A stretch of DNA of 64,000 nt from JBLNDJ01 sp050261515 (GTDB lineage Bacteria > Acidobacteriota > Terriglobia > Bryobacterales > Bryobacteraceae), in NCBI GenBank assembly GCA_050261515.1, contig JBLNDJ010000050.1, positions 1 to 64,000 on the forward strand. The letters run 5' to 3'. This document shows positions 35,729 to 43,898 of the stretch, in pieces. The notes beneath the pieces are model-generated. The model was not told where the DNA came from. It was given only the letters and a program-made list of their open reading frames with translations, and did no database searches. The stretch's first letter is position 1; every line of letters begins with the position of its first letter. Position numbers and translations under genes: made by a program.

Positions 35729-36289
35729 ATGAGCGACAGCAATCTTCCCGAACCGTGGCTGAGGGGTCCGTTACCTGGCGTCGATCCGATGATTGCACCC
35801 CTTCTCTATTCGTTCCAGCAGGCGCGCGAAGACCTGGCCGCGTTCACTGAGGGACTCACGCCCGATCAGCTCTGGGCGAGGCCCTTCGGCGGCAATCCCG
35901 TAGGGCGTGAGATCCGCCATATCGGCGGCAGCGTCGATCGTTTGATCACGTATGCGGAAGGCAGGCAGCTCACGGACCGGCAGCTTCGCGAGCTGAGTTC
36001 GGAGTTCGACCCCGGCGCGGGCCGCGAGGAGCTATTGCGCGAGTTGGAAGAGCGCCTCGCGCGCGCCGAGGCCGTCGTGCGGTCGCTCGACCGCAAAACG
36101 CTCACCGCCCCGCGCGAGGTCGGCCGCAAGCGCCTCCCCACCACGGTCATGGGCCTGCTGGTTCACATCGCGGAACACACGCAGCGCCACGTGGGACAGG
36201 CGATCTCGGCGGCCAAACTCGTGCTGGCGGCCGAGCGGGGGTCAGCCTCTCGCGCCGATCCACCAGAGCAGGATCAGAATCCCGCCTAA
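35729..36289 (+). CDS. DinB-family protein
   Basis: 186 residues with the DinB four-helix layout: FQQAREDLAAFTEGLTPDQL, NPVGREIRHIGGSVDRLITY and the C-terminal VMGLLVHIAEHTQRHVGQAI, which carry the His residues (RHIGG, VHIAEH, RHVGQ) that bind a metal in the family. Members include damage-inducible proteins and bacillithiol- or mycothiol-dependent transferases; which one cannot be said here. The 3' end overlaps the convergent 39-codon gene by 48 bases. Confidence 0.85.
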   Translation: MSDSNLPEPWLRGPLPGVDPMIAPLLYSFQQAREDLAAFTEGLTPDQLWARPFGGNPVGREIRHIGGSVDRLITYAEGRQLTDRQLRELSSEFDPGAGREELLRELEERLARAEAVVRSLDRKTLTAPREVGRKRLPTTVMGLLVHIAEHTQRHVGQAISAAKLVLAAERGSASRADPPEQDQNPA

Positions 36290-36361
36290 AACGACAATAA
36301 TCGCCACAGTAAGCCGCGCATTTTGCGCAAAAGTGGCCTTTTTCGGTTCGTAATCGGACAT
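36242..36361 (-). CDS. Small single-span membrane protein (39 residues)
   Basis: A 39-residue frame opens with a good GGAGAGGAG ribosome site. It has a polar N-terminus (MSDYEPKKATFAQNARLTV) and one strong membrane segment (VAIIVVLGGILILLWWIG). The form is that of a small membrane protein with its N-terminus inside. It lies at the end of the yebC-ruvC-deoB-tpiA operon on the same strand and overlaps the 3' end of the dinB-like gene. Function unknown. Confidence 0.65.
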   Translation of the reverse strand: MSDYEPKKATFAQNARLTVAIIVVLGGILILLWWIGARG

Positions 36362-36410
36362 AAAACTCTCCTCTCCAATTGGTTTCCTGACAGGTTGTTG
36401 CCGCTGCGGA

Positions 36411-36731
36411 TCAGGAAAGCTCGGGAGGAGCGCGCTGGCGGCCGGGCGTGGACCGGCGCGCGCCGCAAGCGATGCGCCCGGCGCCGGGGGCGTCGAAGCG
36501 ATGCCACGCGGGAACGGGCAGCCGCAACGTGCCGCCGAGCGCCGCGCTCCGCGGATGCGCGGAGTCGTAGAGCTGCGCCCGCTTGAGCTGAACGGAAGTC
36601 GCCGGGCCGAGCGAGTACGACTGCCCCCGCAGCAAAACGGGGGCGCCGCAGCATCGCTCGTCCGGCTGATAATTCGCCTCGGCGTACCCGCTTGCAAGCA
36701 GGCACAGCGCGAGGAATAGACGCAAGAACAC
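36411..36731 (-). CDS. Small secreted protein of unknown function
   Basis: 106 residues from a GTG that follows the tpiA stop codon without a gap, so translation probably runs on by reinitiation. A signal peptide (FLRLFLALCLLASGYAEA) is clear; the mature part begins NYQPDERCCGAPVLLRGQSY and is basic and proline-rich towards the end. No family recognised. The direct junction with tpiA suggests that it belongs to the same operon. The frame could be shorter if a stop is present in relatives. Confidence 0.55.
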   Translation of the reverse strand: MFLRLFLALCLLASGYAEANYQPDERCCGAPVLLRGQSYSLGPATSVQLKRAQLYDSAHPRSAALGGTLRLPVPAWHRFDAPGAGRIACGARRSTPGRQRAPPELS

Positions 36732-37481
36732 TTAGAAATTCACGATCGAAGCGAACGAAGCAGCATCCAGGCTCGCGCCGCCCACCAGCGTCCCGTCGAT
36801 GTCTTCCTTCGCCATCAAAGTTTTCGTGTTGTCCGGCTTCACGCTGCCGCCATAAAGAATCCGCAGCTTCGCGGCCGCGTCCTTGCCGAACTTCTTCTCC
36901 GCCTCGCCGCGGATGAACTTGTGCGTGTCGGCAGCGATCTCGGGCGTCGCGGTCTTGCCGGTGCCGATCGCCCAGACAGGCTCGTAGGCGATCACGATGG
37001 CCGCGAACTGCTCGGGCGTGAGCTTCGCGATCCCGTTGGCGAACTGCGCGCCGAGCACGGCTTCCGTGCGGCCGCCCTCGCGGTCTTCAAGCTTCTCGCC
37101 CACGCATACGATCGGCTTCAGCCCGGCTTCGAGGGCCGCGACGGTCTTCTGATACACCGTCTCGTCGGTCTCGCCGAAGTACTGCCGCCGCTCGCTGTGG
37201 CCGATAATCACCCACTTCACGCCGACCGCCGCCAGCATCGGGCCCGACACCTCGCCCGTGTAGGCGCCTTCTTTCTTCCAGAACAGGTTCTGGCCGCCGA
37301 TGCCGATGTTGCTGCCCTCTGCCGCGGCGACAGCGGCGGGCAAGCTCACGAACGTGGGACAGATCACGATATCGCGCCCGCTTGTCTTTTCCACCAGCGG
37401 CCGGAATTTCTCGAAAAATGCGGAGGTCTCCTGGGCAGTCTTGTACATCTTCCAGTTGCCCGCCATCAACGGTGTTCTCAT
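36732..37481 (-). CDS. tpiA: Triosephosphate isomerase
   Basis: 249 residues, the usual length, from MRTPLMAGNWKMYKT. Catalytic residues are all present: Asn9 and Lys11 (AGNWKMY), His95 (IIGHSERR) and Glu167 (AYEPVWAIGTG), and the phosphate loop GSVKPDN. It interconverts dihydroxyacetone phosphate and glyceraldehyde 3-phosphate in the cytoplasm. The start codon overlaps the deoB stop by 4 bp. An in-frame extension upstream of the ATG would lie inside deoB and has no support. Confidence 0.97.
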   Translation of the reverse strand: MRTPLMAGNWKMYKTAQETSAFFEKFRPLVEKTSGRDIVICPTFVSLPAAVAAAEGSNIGIGGQNLFWKKEGAYTGEVSGPMLAAVGVKWVIIGHSERRQYFGETDETVYQKTVAALEAGLKPIVCVGEKLEDREGGRTEAVLGAQFANGIAKLTPEQFAAIVIAYEPVWAIGTGKTATPEIAADTHKFIRGEAEKKFGKDAAAKLRILYGGSVKPDNTKTLMAKEDIDGTLVGGASLDAASFASIVNF

Positions 37482-38643
37482 AAGATCGCTTCTAAAAAAC
37501 TGCTTCCTTTCGTAAGTTGAGTCTCGAAATTGTGGGCCACGGTCTGGCCGATATCCGCCAGCGTGGCGCGCGTTCCCAGGTTGACGCCCCTTTTCGCCTT
37601 CGGCCCGCACGCAATCAGCGGAACGTACTCGCGGCTGTGATCGGTCGAGGGCGTGGTCGGATCGTTGCCGTGGTCCGCGGTCAGGATGAGCAGGTCGCCC
37701 TCGCCCAGCGCCGCGAGCACGGAGGGAATCCAGCGGTCGGCCGCCTCGAGCGCCGCCGCGTAGCCCTCCACGTCGTTGCGGTGTCCGTAGAGCATGTCGA
37801 AATCGACGAGGTTCACGAACAGGAACCCGTCCGCCATCTCGCGCATCGCGGCGAGCGTCTTGGCCATGCCGTCGGTGTTGTTCGTTGTCTTGACCGAATG
37901 CGTGACGCCGCGGCCGAGAAAGATATCCGAGATCTTGCCGACCGAATACACCGGAACTCCGCGCCCGGCGAGCCGGTCGAGCAGCATGCCCTGGGGCGGC
38001 GGAACGGCGTAGTCGTGGCGCGCCGCCGAGTCGCGCTCAAACGCCCCGGGCCTGCCCACGAACGGCCGCGCGATCACGCGCCCGACTTCGTGCGGCCCGC
38101 TGAGCACCTCGCGCGCGATCTCGCACATGCGGTACAGCTGCGCGAGCGGAATCACGTCCTCGTGCGCCGCGATTTGAAACACGCTGTCGGCCGAGGTGTA
38201 AACGATCGGCGAACCCGTGCGTATGTGCTCTTCGCCGAGCCGCTCGATGATCTCGGTGCCCGAGGCCGGACAATTGCCGAGCGCGCGGCGTCCCACGCGG
38301 TGCTCGAACTCGCCGAGCACATCGGGCGGGAAACCGTTCGGGTAAAGCGGGAACGGCTTGTCGAGCAGGATTCCGGCGATCTCCCAATGGCCCGTAGTCG
38401 TGTCCTTGCCGGGCGAGGCGAGCGCGCACCGGCCGTAGTTCCCCGCGGGCGCCGGGGCCGCCGCGAGGCCGGCCACGGGGCGGATATTCGCCAGGCCGAG
38501 CGCGCACAGGTTCGGCAGCTTCATCGGCCGCTTGCGCGCGATGTTGCCCAGGGTGTCCGATCCCACGTCGCCGTAGGCAGCCGCGTCCGGCATTTCGCCG
38601 ATGCCGACGCTGTCGAGCACCACGAGGATGACGCGCCGGAAGC

Positions 38644-38647
<4 letters not shown>
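37478..38647 (-). CDS. deoB: Phosphopentomutase
   Basis: 389 residues, a typical DeoB of the alkaline-phosphatase superfamily. The first metal-binding Asp is in VILVVLDSVGIGEMPDAAAY, and the C-terminal DFDMLYGHRND and LTADHGNDPT motifs supply the rest of the two-metal site; FSYDTTGH-like GKDTTTGHWE supplies the phosphorylated Thr. It interconverts ribose 1- and 5-phosphate in nucleoside salvage. ATGA overlaps join it to the TlpA-like gene upstream and tpiA downstream. Confidence 0.96.
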
Positions 38648-39878
<1,231 letters not shown>

Positions 39879-39882
<4 letters not shown>

Positions 39883-40511
39883 TGGGCAGCAGTGGGTTTC
39901 GGATTGCGGATCGAGTCCGCCAGGTTGGCCGCGCGCTGCCGCGCCATGTGCAGATAGCTCTCGTTCTTGACGATGCGGTCGAGCAGCGGCAAGAACTGCT
40001 GTGCGGCGACCAGCCGGTTGCGGTCCCACGACGCCTCGAGCTGCAGCAGCGCCTGGTTCACGCCGAGCTTGTCGAACTTCGCGGCGCGCTCGAGCACCGC
40101 AAGCCTCAACTCGCTCTCGGTGATCCGCTCGAACCAGTCCCAAAGCGCCTGCGCGGAAGGGTCGGTCGAGTAATTGAACTTCACCTCACGCTTCTCGGCG
40201 CCCTGCTCCCAGCGAAACGTCTTCGTGCCGGTGAAGGCCACTTTCAGGTTCGACTCGAGCGGCCGGGAGAAGTTTTCGAGCTTGCCCGCCAGGTCGAAGA
40301 TCTCGTCCGTTTCCTTCGGGGTGAGTTGGAACTTGAGCGGGAGTTCGTCGTCGGGGGCTTCTTTGTAGATGCCTTGGCCGTCGCGCCCGACGGTGATCTC
40401 GACGTAAGCCGGAACGCTCTTAGGGAACGACTTCGAGTAAGTGATCTTAGGTGCGTCCGCGGCAAAAAGGCTCGCCGCAAAGGCGCAGAGGACAGAGAGA
40501 AACGCCTTCAC
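39879..40511 (-). CDS. Secreted protein of unknown function in the ruvC operon
   Basis: 210 residues with a signal peptide (FLSVLCAFAASLFAA). The mature protein has a beta-rich first half (ITYSKSFPKSVPAYVEITVG, FTGTKTFRWEQG) and a helical second half (WDWFERITESELRLAVLERA), ending KPTAAQ. No cysteines outside the leader, no known motif. It overlaps ruvC upstream and the TlpA-like gene downstream by 4 bp each, so it is co-translated with both. A shared periplasmic task with the TlpA-like protein is a reasonable guess. Confidence 0.8.
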
Positions 40512-40990
40512 CGTGCTACCCCCAAAGTCCGGGTTGCGTAGCAGATCGCCGCGGCCAACGCGTCCGCGGCGTCTTCGGATTCGATGTCGTGGTCGAGATG
40601 CAACAGCGAGCGCACCATCATCTGCACCTGTTGTTTTTCCGCGCGGCCGTAGCCGACCACGCTCGTCTTGATTTCGAGGGGCGAAAACTCGGCCAGATCG
40701 AGCCCCGCATCGGCCACTACCACGAGGGCCGCGCCCCGCACCTGCGCCAGCTTCAGCGAAGTTTTCACGTTCGCGGCGTAGAAAACGTCTTCGATGGCTG
40801 CCGCTTCCGGAGCGTGCTCGCTCGCCAGCGCCCGCAGCCCGCGCGCGATCGCGGCGAGCCGGAGATACATCGGTTCCTTCGGACTTGTCCTTATGATACC
40901 GGCGGCCACGAGACGATGTTCGCGGCCGTCGGTATCGATAATGCCGTAGCCGGTCCTCTCGGTGCCGCAGTCGATTCCGAGGACCCGCAT
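40508..40990 (-). CDS. ruvC: Holliday-junction resolvase RuvC
   Basis: 160 residues with the RNase-H-like fold. The four acidic active-site residues are Asp7 (VLGIDCGTERTGYG), Glu67 (AAIEDVFYAAN), and Asp140 and Asp143 (SEDAADALAAAI), in the spacing of E. coli RuvC. It cuts four-way junctions with RuvAB, which are not in this window. The gene starts 14 bases after yebC, an order common in bacteria, and overlaps the next gene by 4 bp. Confidence 0.96.
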   Translation of the reverse strand: MRVLGIDCGTERTGYGIIDTDGREHRLVAAGIIRTSPKEPMYLRLAAIARGLRALASEHAPEAAAIEDVFYAANVKTSLKLAQVRGAALVVVADAGLDLAEFSPLEIKTSVVGYGRAEKQQVQMMVRSLLHLDHDIESEDAADALAAAICYATRTLGVAR

Positions 40991-41004
40991 TGGCCGCCCC
41001 GGCG

Positions 41005-41754
41005 CTATTGCGCCAGGGTCTCCAGTACGTTTTCGTCGATGTCGAAGTTGGAGTAGACGTTCTGCACGTCGTCGTGCTCTTCGAGCCCTTCGAACAACTT
41101 CAGCATCGTGGCCGCGTCTTTGCCTTCGAGCTTGACCAGCATGTGCGGAACCATGGCGATCTGCGCTTCAATCGTCGCGATCGAGGCCTTCTGGATCGCG
41201 TTCAGCACCTGTTCGTGCGCCTCCGGCGGGGAGAGGATTTCCCAGTTCGAGCCGTCGTTGCGTATATCCTCGGCGCCCGCGTCGAGCACCAGGTCCATGA
41301 GCTGTTCCTCGGTCGCGTTCTCCTGCGGGATAAGGATCTGGCTCTTGCGCTCGAACAGCCGCGCAACGCTGTTCTGCTCACCCAGCTTGCCGCCGAACTT
41401 CGAAAACAGGTGTCGGATTTCGCTGACGGTGCGGTTGCGGTTGTCTGTGGCCACGTTGACCAGCACGGCCGTGCCGCCGGGCCCGTAGCCTTCAAAGGTC
41501 ACTTCTTCGATCTGTCCGCCCTCGAGTTCGCCGGTGCCACGCTGGATCGCGCGCTTGATGTTGTCGGCGGGCATCGAGACCGCTTTGGCGGCCAGCACGG
41601 CGGTACGCAGCCGTGGGTTAGCGTCCGGATCGCCGCCGCCACCACGGGCGGCAATCATAATTTCCTTGATAATGCGCGTGAATGCCTTCCCGCGCTTGGC
41701 GTCCAAAGCGGCTTTCTTATGCTTGATGGTCGCCCATTTTGAATGGCCTGACAT
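41005..41754 (-). CDS. yebC: YebC/PmpR-family DNA-binding regulator or translation factor
   Basis: 249 residues from MSGHSKWATIKHKKAALDAK, the invariant YebC N-terminus; a frame open further upstream has no support. RGKAFTRIIKEI, GGGDPDANPRLRTAVLAAK and FEGYGPGGTAVLVNVATDNR are family signatures. Family members bind DNA as regulators or act on ribosomes stalled at prolines. It is the first gene of the ruvC-deoB-tpiA operon. Confidence 0.96.
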   Translation of the reverse strand: MSGHSKWATIKHKKAALDAKRGKAFTRIIKEIMIAARGGGGDPDANPRLRTAVLAAKAVSMPADNIKRAIQRGTGELEGGQIEEVTFEGYGPGGTAVLVNVATDNRNRTVSEIRHLFSKFGGKLGEQNSVARLFERKSQILIPQENATEEQLMDLVLDAGAEDIRNDGSNWEILSPPEAHEQVLNAIQKASIATIEAQIAMVPHMLVKLEGKDAATMLKLFEGLEEHDDVQNVYSNFDIDENVLETLAQ

Positions 41755-41885
41755 GCGAACCTCTATCGGTAGGAACGGATTTGTTCGGGGAAACCCAAGA
41801 CCGAGGATAACAGAATCACGGTAGCGTCTCAACCGAATGAAAGACTTCCGGGAACTCGGAGCAAACCACCTGTTCGGGCGTACCA

Positions 41886-41915
41886 TTGTCGCGATAGGTA
41901 CTTCCGGAGTATGCT
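41886..41915 (+). promoter_or_regulatory. Possible promoter of the J-domain-like gene
   Basis: TTGTCG (41886-41891) and TATGCT (41910-41915) are 18 bases apart, 26 bases before the start codon. The match is moderate. Confidence 0.4.
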
Positions 41916-41940
41916 CTGGGGTTGTGCCTTAAGACTGTGC

Positions 41941-43221
41941 ATGGTGGACGATAACATCCAGCGGTACTATCGGGCTCTCAATCTGGAGCCGACGGCGTCG
42001 CCCCAGGAAATCTATCAGGCATATAGAGATCTCGTTCGCGTTTGGGAACCTGCGCGGTTCGCGCACTCCCCGCGTCTGGAATTGATGGCGGAGGAGAAGC
42101 TGAAGGAAATCATCGAAGCCTACCGGGCACTGCTGCCCGGAGGGGCTCCGGAGGGTTCTTCCGCAGCGAGCGAGCCGGAGGCTGCCGCGCCACTTCCGCC
42201 GGACCCGTTCGCGGCGCCGGAGGCTGCCGCGCCCGTTGCGGACCGCTACCGGCTGCACGACACGCAGGTGGATATGCCGCCACTACCGCAGACTCCGCCG
42301 CAATCGGCGGTCGCGGTGGTCGATCCGCTGCCCGAGGCCTCGCAGATCGCGGACCGCTACCGCTTGCATGACACGCAGGTGGATCTGCCGCCGCTTCCCA
42401 AGCCCGAGCCGCCGCCGCCGGTCGTTGTCGCGGTCCCGCCCGCGGCTCAGGCTGCCGCCCCGGCCGCTCCAGCGCCGCCGCCGGCCGCGCAGCCGCCCGC
42501 CGCGCAGCCGCCGGCCGCGCAACCGCCGGCCGCGCAGCCGCCGGCCGGGCAGCCGGTCGAGCCCCTGGTCGCCGCCACTTTGCCCGCCGCCACGCCGCCG
42601 CGTTCCAACAAGCTCCGCATCGCGATGGGGGCCGTGACCCTCGCGCTCGTCGCCGGCCTGGCCATCTTCTTGTATCTGGCTCTCACAGGACCGCCGCCCA
42701 GCCGGGTGCCCGAACCGCCCGCGGCCGCCGCCACTCAGCCCGCAGCCGGGCAGCCCGTTACCGAAGAGGCCGCCCCGGCCCCGGTCGCCGTGCCGGGGGT
42801 TGTCGAGAGCGCACCCGCCGCGCCTGTGCCGCCGCGTCGCGTCGCGCGCCGCCGCGCCCCGCAGCCCGAGCCGCCCCCGCTCCAGCTCGCCAACGGCACC
42901 GAGTTGATGACGCCGCTCGGCCGCCGCGGAGTGGGCAAGTTTCACATTGCCAACCAGAGCGGACAGGACGCGGTCGCGCGCATCTCCACGCAATCCGCGC
43001 CCGAAACCGCGCTGCGTCTCGTCTACATCAAATCCGGCGGCGAAGTCGACATCACCGGCATAGGCACCGGCGTCTACTTCGTCAGCTTCAGCATCGGCCC
43101 GGTTACAAACAAGCCACGCTCCTTCGGCCCCCGCAACGGGCCGTTCCAGTTCCTCCAGATCGACACGGTGAGCGGCACGCAATCGGATCAGTATCAGATT
43201 GTGCTGAAACCGAGGCAGTAG
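41941..43221 (+). CDS. J-domain-like membrane protein lacking the HPD motif
   Basis: 426 residues. Residues 1-66 resemble a J domain (YYRALNLEPTASPQEIYQAY, then a helix EKLKEIIEAYRALL), but the HPD that activates DnaK is EPA at 36-38 (VWEPARF). A linker follows with two copies of ADRYRLHDTQVD (100-115 and 137-152) and a PPAAQ tandem tract (about 181-205), then one membrane segment (IAMGAVTLALVAGLAIFLYL, 227-248). An Ala/Pro-rich stretch and a beta-rich C-terminal domain (GVGKFHIANQSGQDAVARI to the end) lie outside the membrane. Probably a structural or envelope-sensing protein rather than a co-chaperone. Confidence 0.8.
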   Translation: MVDDNIQRYYRALNLEPTASPQEIYQAYRDLVRVWEPARFAHSPRLELMAEEKLKEIIEAYRALLPGGAPEGSSAASEPEAAAPLPPDPFAAPEAAAPVADRYRLHDTQVDMPPLPQTPPQSAVAVVDPLPEASQIADRYRLHDTQVDLPPLPKPEPPPPVVVAVPPAAQAAAPAAPAPPPAAQPPAAQPPAAQPPAAQPPAGQPVEPLVAATLPAATPPRSNKLRIAMGAVTLALVAGLAIFLYLALTGPPPSRVPEPPAAAATQPAAGQPVTEEAAPAPVAVPGVVESAPAAPVPPRRVARRRAPQPEPPPLQLANGTELMTPLGRRGVGKFHIANQSGQDAVARISTQSAPETALRLVYIKSGGEVDITGIGTGVYFVSFSIGPVTNKPRSFGPRNGPFQFLQIDTVSGTQSDQYQIVLKPRQ

Positions 43222-43340
43222 GGGCAAAGCAGGGCCGTTCGGAAGACCGATGACGGCTGACCGCCGCCTTTGTAACTCTTCGTAAACCCGGCAACGCCCG
43301 CTCCCCGCTCGCGCGTATCACTCAGTGAGAGGGCAATGAG

Positions 43341-43874
43341 ATGAAACAGAGGGCTCGATGGGCGCTGGCCGGCGCGCTCCTGATTGCGCCGGCGCTGGTT
43401 CGGGCGTCGGTCCGCACACCGGCGCCGGCGGACGACCTGGAAAAGCAGGTCCGGCATGAGCTGGTCATGCTTCCTTACTACAACCTGTTCGACAACTTCT
43501 CGTTCAAGGTAGACGGGCGCGACGTCACGCTTTACGGCCAGGTTGTGCGGCCGGTCCTAAAGGAAGATGCCGAGCGCGTGGTGAAGCGCATCCCCGGGGT
43601 GGAGTCTGTCACCAACCGGATCGAAGTGCTGCCGCTGTCGCCGATGGACGACCGCATTCGCTTGGCGGCGGCCCGCGCGATCTACGGATATCCTGCCCTG
43701 TCGCGCTACGCCTACGGGCCTCTGTCGCCGATCCACATCATCGTGCGCAACGGCAACCTGACGCTCGAAGGCGTGGTGGCGAACCAGACCGACAAGAACA
43801 TCGCCGGGCTCCGCGCCAACGGTGTCTTCGGCGTGTTCTCCGTGACGAACAACCTGCAAGTCGAGCGCGGCTGA
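43341..43874 (+). CDS. Secreted protein with two BON domains
   Basis: 177 residues with a signal peptide (RWALAGALLIAPALVRA) and two BON domains: about 32-100 (GRDVTLYGQVVRPVLKEDAE and VTNRIEVLP) and 103-175 (NGNLTLEGVVANQTDKNIAG and VTNNLQVE). BON domains bind phospholipid or other proteins in the periplasm and support envelope integrity, as in OsmY. Each domain carries the expected G in the beta-alpha turn. It follows the J-domain-like gene by 119 bases and converges on treY. Confidence 0.9.
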   Translation: MKQRARWALAGALLIAPALVRASVRTPAPADDLEKQVRHELVMLPYYNLFDNFSFKVDGRDVTLYGQVVRPVLKEDAERVVKRIPGVESVTNRIEVLPLSPMDDRIRLAAARAIYGYPALSRYAYGPLSPIHIIVRNGNLTLEGVVANQTDKNIAGLRANGVFGVFSVTNNLQVERG

Positions 43875-43898
43875 TTGCCGCCCGCGGCGCCGCTACGC

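Noticed and set aside
42480..42555. Tandem PPAAQ-coding repeat as a possible repeat element
   Set aside because: It lies in frame in the Pro/Ala linker of the J-domain-like protein and is explained as low-complexity coding sequence.
43318..43328. Palindrome TCACTCAGTGA before the BON-domain gene
   Set aside because: Only 5-bp arms close to the start codon with no promoter around it; chance cannot be excluded.
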